Shown in pieces: positions 45,291 through 53,349 of a stretch of DNA of 64,000 nt. The DNA comes from Cryomorpha sp963836915 (GTDB taxonomy: Bacteria; Bacteroidota; Bacteroidia; Flavobacteriales_D; Cryomorphaceae): positions 3,410,001 through 3,474,000 of the forward strand of contig CAWILH010000002.1 of the NCBI GenBank assembly GCA_963836915.1, written 5' to 3'. The notes beneath the pieces are model-generated. The model was not told the origin of the DNA, ran no database searches, and saw nothing but the letters and a program-made list of their open reading frames with translations. The translations under genes and the position numbers were made by a program. Each line of letters starts with the position of its first letter. The first letter of the stretch is position 1.

Positions 45291-46022
45291 ATGCAACTGA
45301 AAAATAATATCACGGGGCTCTTGATCCTTTCTGTCTTTACACTTACTGTAGCTAGAGGCTTTGCTCAAGAAGATCCCTACAAAGACATTCTTTTTATGAT
45401 CATTGATGGCGATTATGAAAAAGCCTTCTCAAAAGCCGATAAGATCACCGAGCGCGATAAAACAGATCGAGAGCCAATACCCTATATCTATGCGTCCATG
45501 GCATTATTTGAAATGTCAAAAATGGAGAAATACCAAGAAGACTATCCAAGAGCATTTCGCGATGCGATAAAGTATGCTTATAAGGCAAAGCGGTATGATG
45601 AAGAGAATGCGCTGGCCGAGCATCAGAATTACATCAATGAGCTCAAGGCCGAAGTGATGCAGGAAGCCAGGTTCCAGTTTGAATCTGAAAACTGGAGAAA
45701 AAGCATCACCTACTCAAAATATGTAAACCGGATAGACCCGGATGATATCAGCGCAATGCTTCTGAAGGGAGTAGCCGAAGTGCGCGGACGGAATGCCTAT
45801 CAGGCAAAAACTACCTTTGAAGAAGCCGATACAGCGCTGAAGTCGTTTTCGGAATCGGTGATCAGTATAGAAGGCAAGCCAGCCTATCGCTATGCCATCA
45901 TTGCTTATGCAGAATTGAGAAAAGAAGAAGGTAAGAAAGAAAAGGCTATGCCATTTTTAGATGCCGTCGCTTCAACCTTTGAAGAAGACCCGGAGTTTGA
46001 AAATTTCTATGAGAGGTATTAA
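45291..46022 (+). CDS. Secreted TPR-like protein of unknown function
   Basis: The 243-residue protein has a signal peptide (LLILSVFTLTVARGFAQ) and then helical repeats with A/G and aromatic spacing typical of TPR-like proteins (FSKADKITERDKTDREPIPY, FRDAIKYAYKAKRYDEENALA, AMLLKGVAEVRGRNAYQAK). No enzymatic motif. It would be a periplasmic or outer-membrane-associated scaffold. No close relation to a named family was recognised. Confidence 0.6.
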   Translation: MQLKNNITGLLILSVFTLTVARGFAQEDPYKDILFMIIDGDYEKAFSKADKITERDKTDREPIPYIYASMALFEMSKMEKYQEDYPRAFRDAIKYAYKAKRYDEENALAEHQNYINELKAEVMQEARFQFESENWRKSITYSKYVNRIDPDDISAMLLKGVAEVRGRNAYQAKTTFEEADTALKSFSESVISIEGKPAYRYAIIAYAELRKEEGKKEKAMPFLDAVASTFEEDPEFENFYERY

Positions 46023-46180
46023 TAGAGAGTGGCCGCGAGATTTGAGTCGCAAGTGCATCTGATTTTGGCCTAGGCCATAGATGATTTTCGGAAGCCTGTG
46101 GTCAGAAATATTTCTTTTCTTTTTTAGTCTGGTGCGTAGGGGGCATTGGATCTGAAGTCCAGCCATAAGGGTTAGAAATT

Positions 46181-46217
46181 AAAAAACCCATAACGCTTGG
46201 TGCGATATGGGTTTTTT
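46181..46217 (-). terminator. Rho-independent terminator of the tmRNA gene
   Basis: Perfect 12-base arms AAAAAACCCATA and TATGGGTTTTTT enclose a 13-base loop; on the minus strand the stem is followed directly by a T-run. It starts 10 bases after the tmRNA 3' end. Confidence 0.85.
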
Positions 46218-46226
46218 CCTTCTTAG

Positions 46227-46626
46227 TGGAGCCGGAGGGAGTCGAACCCTCGTCCAAGCATGGGACTATCCAGCTTTCTACGTGTGTAGTTCCATATTAA
46301 TTTTCGACTCAAGGCCGGTATAGAACAACCTATCTTGAGCTTAGCCTTAATTCAATTTCGGAAACTAATCAAGACACTTACTTTCCTAGTTCTAAAGTTT
46401 GATACCCCAATTGTAAAGTATAAAGAACAGATACTTCACGGGGTACTCGATCCGGGTTACTGTACTTCACGCCAGATTATAGCCTATAGTCTGTGACTAT
46501 TAGGCTGCGAGTGCGTAGTTGTTTTCGCCGTTTATAGGCTTGGAAATTGATATTTACGAGCCACTCTTCCAATGCTCGACACGCTTACAAGACAACCACT
46601 TCATGTTGTCGAAACCAGTCGGCCCC
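46227..46626 (-). ncRNA. ssrA: Transfer-messenger RNA
   Basis: The minus strand reads GGGGCCGACTGGTTTCGACA at the 5' end and ends GGTTCGACTCCCTCCGGCTCCA, so the 7-bp acceptor stem (GGGGCCG with CGGCTCC) closes; CCA is not encoded past the single A. The tag-coding part at 46529-46500 reads GENNYALAA then TAA, the ALAA ending recognised by ClpXP-type proteases. The gene is about 400 bases. tmRNA rescues stalled ribosomes. Short frames on either strand here are not genes. Confidence 0.95.
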
Positions 46627-46698
46627 AAGATTTCAAAGAATCTATCTTATCGATCAATAACTGCTCCAAGTATTATTCAGAGAATTTTTGTCGGTCTG

Positions 46699-46706
46699 CA
46701 AAGATA
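46699..46706 (-). promoter_or_regulatory. Candidate -7 promoter element for tmRNA
   Basis: TATCTTTG on the minus strand matches TAnnTTTG, 73 bases before the mature 5' end, which leaves room for a leader removed by RNase P. No -33 match at the normal distance. Confidence 0.35.
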
Positions 46707-46887
46707 GTGGAACTAATCAAAACGGAATCCATTTCAAAAAATCAATTCTTGCCATTTTGCCATTCACAGACTTTACGCTTTCACAAGGTTGCCTTTTAGG
46801 CTTGTCAAAACCGTCAATTTGCCTAGCGCAGCTTTACGATTCTCGCCCAAAACACTAGCTTTACGCTCTATTAAAAAAGCATTTGAT

Positions 46888-48093
46888 TTGAAGATTGGAA
46901 TAATCAGAGAAGGTAAAACCCCACCCGATAAGCGCGTACCCCTTACACCCAAGCAGTGCAAATTTCTTTTGGAGAAATATCCGAAATTGGCCATAGCCGT
47001 ACAGTCGAGTGAGATACGCGCCTTTGATGATGATGAGTATCGGGAAGCTGGCCTTAAAGTAGTAAGTGAACTATCTGATTGCGATGTACTTATGGGTGTA
47101 AAAGAAGTGCCAGAAAGTGAGCTTATTGCAGGCAAGACCTACCTTTTCTTTTCGCATACCTTTAAGGAGCAGCCTTATAACCGAGACCTTCTGCGTACCA
47201 TCATCGAAAAGAAAATCCGCCTAATCGATTACGAAGTAATGACCAATCAAAAGGGGATTCGTCTCATAGGTTTTGGCAGGTACGCAGGTATTGTCGGGTG
47301 CTATAATGCATTTCTCGCAGTCGGAAAGCGGCTGGGGAGCTACGACCTAAAGCCGGCTCACGAATGCCTCGATAAGAAGGAAGTGGAACATGAACTTAAA
47401 CAGGTAGAGCTACCTAAGGGTTTTAAAATAGCCATCACCGGAGCAGGCCGGGTGGCCGGCGGTGCAATGGAGATTTTGAAAGTGGCCGGAATAAAAAAGG
47501 TGAGCCCAAAAGAATATTTATCGGAAGGTGAAGGTGATGCCAATTATACTCAGCTTACCGTTCTGGATTATAATAAACCTAAGAGCGGAGTAAAAGCGAC
47601 CAAAACGGAATTTTACAACCATCCAGACCGTTTTGATTCGGACTTTATGAAATATGCCAAACATACCGATTTATACATTCCTTGTCATTATTGGGATTCA
47701 AGAGCGCCCTATCTTTTCACCCGCGAAGATGCCCGCCAGCCAGAGTTTAATGTTCAGGTAGTTGCTGATATATCTTGTGATATTGATGGGCCTGTTGCCA
47801 GCACACTTAGGCCATCTACCATCGCCGATCCACTCTATGGATACGATCCCGTAAGGGAGACGGAAGTGGCATTTAATGATCTTGGAGCTATTGGTGTAAT
47901 GGCGGTAGATAATCTGCCCTGTGAGCTTCCACGCGATGCATCAGAAGATTTTGGCAATGAGCTGGTCAAGAATATTCTTCCCGCCCTGATCGGTGACGAT
48001 GAGCAGGGCATTATCAAAAGGGCCACTGAGACGACCCTGAGGGGAGAGCTCGCAGAAAACTTTACTTACTTGTCGGATTACCTAAAGGGATGA
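46888..48093 (+). CDS. LYS1/alanine dehydrogenase-like NAD(P)-dependent oxidoreductase
   Basis: The start TTG 46888 gives MKIGIIREGKTPPDKRVPLTP, the standard N-terminus of the AlaDh/PNT and LYS1-type families; the open frame extends to 46789 but the extra residues look non-coding. The Rossmann motif is KIAITGAGRVAGGAMEIL near residue 180. Other features are GRYAGIVGCYNAF and DGPVASTLRPSTI. LYS1 is a lysine-forming saccharopine dehydrogenase; in Bacteroidota the related proteins have no firm assignment, so the substrate is uncertain. It lies divergent from tmRNA. Confidence 0.82.
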   Translation: MKIGIIREGKTPPDKRVPLTPKQCKFLLEKYPKLAIAVQSSEIRAFDDDEYREAGLKVVSELSDCDVLMGVKEVPESELIAGKTYLFFSHTFKEQPYNRDLLRTIIEKKIRLIDYEVMTNQKGIRLIGFGRYAGIVGCYNAFLAVGKRLGSYDLKPAHECLDKKEVEHELKQVELPKGFKIAITGAGRVAGGAMEILKVAGIKKVSPKEYLSEGEGDANYTQLTVLDYNKPKSGVKATKTEFYNHPDRFDSDFMKYAKHTDLYIPCHYWDSRAPYLFTREDARQPEFNVQVVADISCDIDGPVASTLRPSTIADPLYGYDPVRETEVAFNDLGAIGVMAVDNLPCELPRDASEDFGNELVKNILPALIGDDEQGIIKRATETTLRGELAENFTYLSDYLKG

Positions 48094-48098
48094 GCGCT

Positions 48099-48749
48099 TT
48101 AAGAATTTTTTAAATCGGAGATCATCTTTTTTGGGTCGGGAGCACTAAATACAGCATTTCCGGCCACCATTATATCAGCGCCTGCATTTCTTAAAAGACG
48201 GGCATTTTCGGCATTCACGCCTCCATCTACTTCAATCTTGGCGTTAGAGCCACTTTTTTCGATCAGTTTTTTAGTGCGCTCTACCTTACGGTAAGTGTTT
48301 TCTATAAACTTCTGTCCGCCGAAACCAGGATTTACTGACATGATGAGTACCAGGTCTATTTCCGTAATGATATCTTCCAAATGATTGACCGCGGTATGTG
48401 GATTAAGTGCAACGCCGGCATTCATATCTTCGTCCTTTATGGCCTGTAGGGTTCGGTGCAGGTGCTGGCAAGCTTCGATATGAACGGTAAGAACATTCGC
48501 ACCGGCCTTTTTGAATTCATATATGTATTTATCTGGGTTCACGATCATTAAGTGAACGTCAAGTGGTTTTAGCGAAAGCTTATTTACTGATTGCATCACC
48601 GGAAAACCGAAGGAGATATTCGGCACGAAAACCCCGTCCATAATGTCGATATGGAGCCAGTCGGCTTCGCTCTCATTCAGCATTTCTACATCCCTTCCCA
48701 AGTTGGCAAAGTCACAAGATAAGATGGAAGGGGCGAGTATTATTGACAT
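48099..48749 (-). CDS. rpe: Ribulose-phosphate 3-epimerase
   Basis: The TIM-barrel enzyme interconverts ribulose-5-phosphate and xylulose-5-phosphate. Motifs are SILSCDFANLGRDVEML, HIDIMDGVFVPNISFG (active-site Asp and His), DVHLMIVNPDKYI, LIMSVNPGFGGQKF and the phosphate-binding VDGGVNAENA. The length is 216 residues, as usual. It is tail to tail with the LYS1-like gene, 5 bases apart. Confidence 0.97.
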   Translation of the reverse strand: MSIILAPSILSCDFANLGRDVEMLNESEADWLHIDIMDGVFVPNISFGFPVMQSVNKLSLKPLDVHLMIVNPDKYIYEFKKAGANVLTVHIEACQHLHRTLQAIKDEDMNAGVALNPHTAVNHLEDIITEIDLVLIMSVNPGFGGQKFIENTYRKVERTKKLIEKSGSNAKIEVDGGVNAENARLLRNAGADIMVAGNAVFSAPDPKKMISDLKNS

Positions 48750-48782
48750 AGCGCTTCAGCTTTCCGCAAAAGTAGAAATAAA

Positions 48783-48804
48783 AAAAGAGCCTCTCGGCTC
48801 TTTT
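48783..48804 (-). terminator. Rho-independent terminator downstream of rpoD
   Basis: AAAAGAGCC and GGCTCTTTT form a perfect 9-bp stem with loop TCTC. On the minus strand a T-run follows. It lies 17 bases after the rpoD stop. Confidence 0.8.
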
Positions 48805-48821
48805 ATAATTTCATTTTTCGA

Positions 48822-49691
48822 TCATCCCAAATAGGATTTTAATACCGTGCTGCGTGAAGTATGCTTGAGTCGCCGCAGGGCTTTTTCTTTGATTTGCCGC
48901 ACCCGTTCGCGGGTAAGGTCAAAGTTTCCACCTATCTCTTCAAGCGTAAGCGGATGCTCTCCATCCAGCCCGAAATAAAGCTTTATTACATCGGCTTCGC
49001 GAGTGGTAAGGGTATGTAGTGATCGTTCGATCTCCATGCGCAAGGAGCGGCTCATCAGCCCATCTTCGGGCGATGGATTATCTTCTGCCGTAAATACTTC
49101 GTACATATTATTGCTCGAAGAGTCGTCGGCATTTAGTGGCGCATCAAGTGATACATGCCTGCCAGAGTTGGCCAAAGACTGTTTTACTTCATCAAGGGTC
49201 ATCTCCAATACATCGGCCAGTTCGGCCGGGGTGGGTGGTCGCTCAAACTCTTGCTCGAGTTTAGAAAATGCTTTGTTTATTTTATTGATGGAGCCAATTT
49301 TATTTAGCGGGAGCCTCACTATACGTGATTGCTCTGCCAATGCTTGTAAAATAGACTGCCTGATCCACCACACGGCATAAGAAATAAATTTAAAACCGCG
49401 GGTCTCGTCAAATCGCTGCGCAGCCTTTATCAAACCAAGATTTCCTTCATTGATCAGGTCGGGAAGGGTGAGTCCTTGATTTTGATATTGTTTTGACACT
49501 GAAACTACAAAGCGCAAATTGGCCTTGGTGAGTTTTTCGAGTGCTGCATGGTCGCCCCGCTTTATGCGTATGGCAAGCTCTACTTCTTCTTCGGCGGTGA
49601 TGAGCTCTACCCTTCCAATCTCCTGTAGATACTTGTCTAATGACGCCGTCTCGCGGTTGGTGACCTGCTTTATTATCTTTAACTGTCTCAT
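48822..49691 (-). CDS. rpoD: Primary sigma factor RpoD/SigA
   Basis: The 289-residue sigma-70 protein is compact, as in Bacteroidota, without a long region 1.1. Region 1.2 is DKYLQEIGRVELITAEEEVELA, region 2 contains PDLINEGNLGLIKAAQRFD and FKFISYAVWWIRQSI (core and -10 contacts), and region 4 is LTLEEIGGNFDLTRERVRQI. It directs RNA polymerase to housekeeping promoters of the TAnnTTTG type seen in this window. A strong terminator follows it; pnp lies upstream, separated by a long hairpin. Confidence 0.96.
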   Translation of the reverse strand: MRQLKIIKQVTNRETASLDKYLQEIGRVELITAEEEVELAIRIKRGDHAALEKLTKANLRFVVSVSKQYQNQGLTLPDLINEGNLGLIKAAQRFDETRGFKFISYAVWWIRQSILQALAEQSRIVRLPLNKIGSINKINKAFSKLEQEFERPPTPAELADVLEMTLDEVKQSLANSGRHVSLDAPLNADDSSSNNMYEVFTAEDNPSPEDGLMSRSLRMEIERSLHTLTTREADVIKLYFGLDGEHPLTLEEIGGNFDLTRERVRQIKEKALRRLKHTSRSTVLKSYLG

Positions 49692-49737
49692 AAATTATTG
49701 CTACCGATTAATGTGTAGAATGTGCGCATAATATAAC

Positions 49738-49779
49738 GGTACCCGCCTGTATTTAGTTACACTAAACAGAACGGGTACC
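49738..49779 (-). terminator. Long inverted repeat 3' of pnp
   Basis: GGTACCCG at 49738-49745 pairs exactly with CGGGTACC at 49772-49779, and inner CTGT/TTAG arms pair with a two-base bulge. It lies 66 bases after the pnp stop. The missing T-run makes it a weak terminator or an mRNA 3'-end stabiliser. Confidence 0.45.
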
Positions 49780-49844
49780 ATTACTTTGGGTTGCCTTTCT
49801 ACTATTTTAATAGCAGTAATATGTAAGCCAGTAGACTTAAACTA

Positions 49845-51994
49845 TCAATTCTCAGATGGCTCGCGCTGTGGTCTAGGAAGCAATACCTTCCTTGACAACT
49901 TAAGCTTTCCGGTTTTCGGGTCTTTTCCGATCACCTTAAACTTTACGAGCTCTCCTTCTTTGAGTACATCTTCTACCTTGTCAACCTTATGCCACTCCAA
50001 TTCGGAGACGTGCAGTAATCCGTCCATTCCGGGTACTACTTCTACAAACGCTCCGTAGGGCATAATGGATTTTACTTTCCCTTCATATTCTTCGCCTACT
50101 TCGGCAGTAGGCGGGAAGGCGATGTTCTTGATTCGCTTGGTAGCGGCATCAATATCCTGCTTATTGGCAGATACGATATCCACTTTACCACCTTCGGGTA
50201 TTTCTTCAACGATGATTTCAGTATTGGTAGTAGCCTGAATTTCCTGGATGATTTTTCCACCAGGCCCGATGATTGCTCCAATCATATCTTTTGGAATGAT
50301 AAAAGAGATGATCCTTGGCGCATGGGCTTTATAATCTTCACGCGGCTTATCAAGCGTCTTGAGCATTTCGTTCAAGATGTGCGACCTACCATCTCTGGCT
50401 TGGTAAAGCGCTTTCTTCAAAATCTCGTAGCTCAGACCTTCTACTTTTATATCCATTTGGCAAGCGGTGATACCTTTTGCCGTTCCGGTTACCTTAAAGT
50501 CCATATCTCCAAGATGATCTTCATCACCAAGAATATCAGAAAGTACGGCATACTTACCAGAATCCTGATCGGAGATCAATCCCATGGCAATACCTGAAAC
50601 GGGTGCCGAAATATTCACACCACCATCCATAAGTGCAAGCGTTCCTGCACAAACGGTAGCCATAGAAGATGAGCCATTAGACTCAAGAATATCACTTACC
50701 AAACGAATGGTATATGGGTTTTCTGGTGATTTGGGAAGGACGGGCTTTAGCGCGCGGAGTGCCAAGTTACCATGCCCTATCTCCCTTCGGGAAGTACCTC
50801 GTATTGGATAAGCTTCACCGGTAGAGAAAGGAGGGAAGTTATAGTGTAGCAAAAAGCTCTCGGTACCTTGGTACAAGGCTCCGTCTATCATCTGCTCATC
50901 GCGCTTCGATCCCAATGTAAGGGTGGTAAGGGATTGGGTTTCTCCACGGGTGAAGATGGAAGAACCGTGCGTGCCGGGAAGATAATCTACCTCCGACCAG
51001 ATAGGGCGGATATCGGTTGTTTTTCTTCCATCCAATCGCACACCGTCATTAAGCACCATATCACGGATGGCTTTCTTTTGGGCGGTCTTGAAGTATTTTT
51101 TGATCAAACCCCCTTTTTCCGCAAGTTCTTCTTCGCTGTAATTTGACTCGAAATTTTCGCGTATTGCCTTGAAGGCCGCACCGCGCTCTTCTTTACCGAG
51201 ATTTTTCTTGGCGGCATCATAGCAGCCTTGGTAGCAGCCATCTACGACTTTCTTTTCCAAATCGGCATCGTTTATTTCATGCTCATAGGTGCGCTTAGGC
51301 TCTGATTTTGAAACCATTGAGCCCAGCTCATTGATGGCTTTACATTGTAGTTTTATCGCATCATGCGCTACTTCAATAGCGGCTACCATCTCGTCTTCGC
51401 TCACTTCTTTCATCTCTCCTTCTACCATCACAATGCTGCTCTCGGTTCCGGCTATCACCATATCCATGTCTGCATTTTCCATCTCAGAGCGGGTGGGGTT
51501 CACGATGTACTTGCCATCTATTCGACCTACGCGTACTTCCGATACCGGCCGCTGAAGGGAATGTCGGATACTGCTATCGCTGCCGATGCTGCAAGGCATA
51601 CCAAGGCATCTGGCAATATGTCGGCATCTGATGACATGAGCGCGATCATAACCTGAATTTCCGAATGATAATCACTCGGGAATAGGGGTCGTAGAGCTCT
51701 GTCTACCAATCGCATGGTGAGTATTTCATCATTGCTCGGCCTTGCTTCGCGCTTGAAAAAACCGCCAGGGAAGCGACCTGCAGATGCATATTTCTCTCTA
51801 TAATCAATCGTAAGCGGTAGAAAGTCAATTCCTTCTTTGGCTTCTTTGTTTGACACTACGGTGCAGAGAATCATCGTATCTCCTGTGCGCAGCATTATCG
51901 AACCATTCGCTTGTTTGGCCAGCTTACCTGTTTCTATGGTGATGGACTTACCATCAGCCATTTCAATCGTTTTTGTTTTTAAATCGTAATTCAT
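49845..51994 (-). CDS. pnp: Polyribonucleotide nucleotidyltransferase, frameshifted
   Basis: This 3'-5' exoribonuclease acts in RNA decay. The N-terminal RNase PH domain from 51994 has GRFPGGFFKREARPSNDEIL and stops near 51527; the remainder (VGRIDGKYIVNPTRSEME through a second RNase PH domain with DSGKYAVLSDILGDEDHLGD, KH motif MIGAIIGPGGKIIQEI and S1 domain YEGKVKSIMPYGAFVEV) continues in another frame to 49845. Adding one C/G near 51548 restores FSGPVSEVRVG and a 716-residue protein, the usual length. Because pnp is highly conserved, a sequence error is the most likely cause. Confidence 0.93.
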
Positions 51995-52037
51995 ACTTTA
52001 TCTATTATACTTGTTCCAATTGTACTCTATTTATTAA

Positions 52038-52072
52038 ACAAAAAAAGGCAACGGTATTTAAACCAGTTGCCT
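52038..52072 (-). terminator. Rho-independent terminator of rpsO
   Basis: On the minus strand AGGCAAC and GTTGCCT form a 7-bp stem around a 13-base loop, followed by at least seven T. It separates rpsO from pnp, so pnp probably has its own promoter. Confidence 0.8.
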
Positions 52073-52105
52073 CTCTTCGATACATTGATATAAGCGGTGA
52101 TCTGC

Positions 52106-52375
52106 TTATTTACGGATTCCCAGCTCCTTAATGATGGCTCGGTACCGTGTAATATCTTTCTTAATCAAATAATCCAATAGTCTCCTGCGCTTACCTACCA
52201 ATGCGACCAAGGATCGCTCGGTATTATAATCCTTATGATTCTCCTTCAGGTGAATGGTAAGGTGGTTGATACGGTGGGTGAAAAGAGCTATTTGGCCTTC
52301 TGCCGATCCGGTATCTTGCGCGGATTTACCGTGCTTTTTGAAAATTTCAGCTTTAACTTCTGGTGCTAGATACAT
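52106..52375 (-). CDS. rpsO: 30S ribosomal protein S15
   Basis: The 89-residue protein has the S15 signature: KHGKSAQDTGSAEGQIALFT, LTIHLKENHKDYNTERSLVALVGKRRRLLDYL and a final RYRAIIKELGIRK. It binds 16S rRNA in the small subunit. The order rpsO then pnp on one strand is conserved in many bacteria; here a terminator lies between them. Confidence 0.98.
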   Translation of the reverse strand: MYLAPEVKAEIFKKHGKSAQDTGSAEGQIALFTHRINHLTIHLKENHKDYNTERSLVALVGKRRRLLDYLIKKDITRYRAIIKELGIRK

Positions 52376-52419
52376 ATCAAAATTTTGTAAATGTTTGTAA
52401 TGCCGTCTAAAAACGAGTG

Positions 52420-52427
52420 CAAATATA
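52420..52427 (-). promoter_or_regulatory. Candidate -7 promoter element for rpsO
   Basis: TATATTTG on the minus strand fits TAnnTTTG, 44 bases upstream of the start codon, between rpsO and accD. No convincing -33 box. Confidence 0.35.
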
Positions 52428-52430
52428 ACT

Positions 52431-53297
52431 TTATTTTTTAGTCTCGACCTTGGGTGGTAAAAAGAATTCTAGGCTCGAACTGATTTTAGCTTTCAGCTGA
52501 TGGCGATGGCTTATAAAATCCAAGAATCCGTGCTCCTTTACAAATTCACTCGTCTGAAACCCTTCCGGGAGATCCTTACCGATCGTCTCTTTTACTACAC
52601 GTGGCCCCGCAAAGCCTATAAGCGCTTCCGGCTCGGCAATATTTATATCGCCGAGCATCGCAAAGCTCGCCGTGACCCCCCCAGTGGTAGGGTCGGTGAG
52701 CAAGGAGATAAAGGGGAGTTTGGCATCTGCCAATAGGGTCAATTTTGCAGATGTTTTGGCCATTTGCATAAGCGAAAAACCGGCTTCCATCATGCGGGCA
52801 CCGCCAGATTTGGAGATGATGACAAGGGCGGCATTCCGCTTTATCGCCATATCGATGGCCCTGCTTATTTTCTCACCCACTACCGAACCCATCGATCCAC
52901 CTATGAATTTAAAATCCATCGCTGCAACGACGGTCTCGTGGCCATTTATTTTGCCATGTGCCGTGCGGATCGCATCTTTCAGACCTGTTTTTTTCTGGCT
53001 TGCTTTTATGCGGTCGGCATACTTCTTGGTATCTTCAAACTTGAGCGGGTCAGCGGAGCTCAGGGTTTTATTGAACTCTAAAAATCTATTCCCGTCGAAT
53101 AAAATCTCAAAATATTCGGCACTACCGATACGCTCATGGTAATCACATTCCACGCACACCCACATCGCGTCGGCGTGTTCTTCGGTGCTCACCACATTGC
53201 TGCAATTTGGACATTTATACCAAAGGCCTTCCGGTGTTTCTTTCTTGTCTTTGGTGGAAGTGGTAATACCTTCCTTGATGCGTTTAAACCAACCCAT
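52431..53297 (-). CDS. accD: Acetyl-CoA carboxylase carboxyltransferase subunit beta
   Basis: The first committed step of fatty acid synthesis. The N-terminal zinc finger has two Cys pairs (YKCPNCSNVV and VCVECDYHER, residues about 29-53). The crotonase-like carboxyltransferase core shows FKFIGGSMGSVVGEKI, IISKSGGARMMEAGFSLMQM, DPTTGGVTASFAMLGDINIAEP and LIGFAGPRVVKET. The length of 288 residues is normal. Confidence 0.97.
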   Translation of the reverse strand: MGWFKRIKEGITTSTKDKKETPEGLWYKCPNCSNVVSTEEHADAMWVCVECDYHERIGSAEYFEILFDGNRFLEFNKTLSSADPLKFEDTKKYADRIKASQKKTGLKDAIRTAHGKINGHETVVAAMDFKFIGGSMGSVVGEKISRAIDMAIKRNAALVIISKSGGARMMEAGFSLMQMAKTSAKLTLLADAKLPFISLLTDPTTGGVTASFAMLGDINIAEPEALIGFAGPRVVKETIGKDLPEGFQTSEFVKEHGFLDFISHRHQLKAKISSSLEFFLPPKVETKK

Positions 53298-53313
53298 AAA
53301 ATCACATAAGCGG

Positions 53314-53344
53314 CAAATCTACAAATTCTTTGTTCGCTGCCAGA
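53314..53344 (-). promoter_or_regulatory. Bacteroidota-type promoter for accD
   Basis: On the minus strand TCTG, a 19-base spacer and TAGATTTG (53321-53314) match TTTG-N19-TAnnTTTG with one mismatch. Start codon is 16 bases downstream of the element. Confidence 0.5.
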
Positions 53345-53349
53345 ATTAT

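Noticed and set aside
46519..46799. Open frames on the plus strand over the tmRNA 5' half.
   Set aside because: They are antisense to a well-supported tmRNA and have no recognisable protein features.
46789..46887. N-terminal extension of the LYS1-like oxidoreductase.
   Set aside because: The family starts at KIGIIREGK; the extension has no likeness and a TTG at 46888 gives the standard start.
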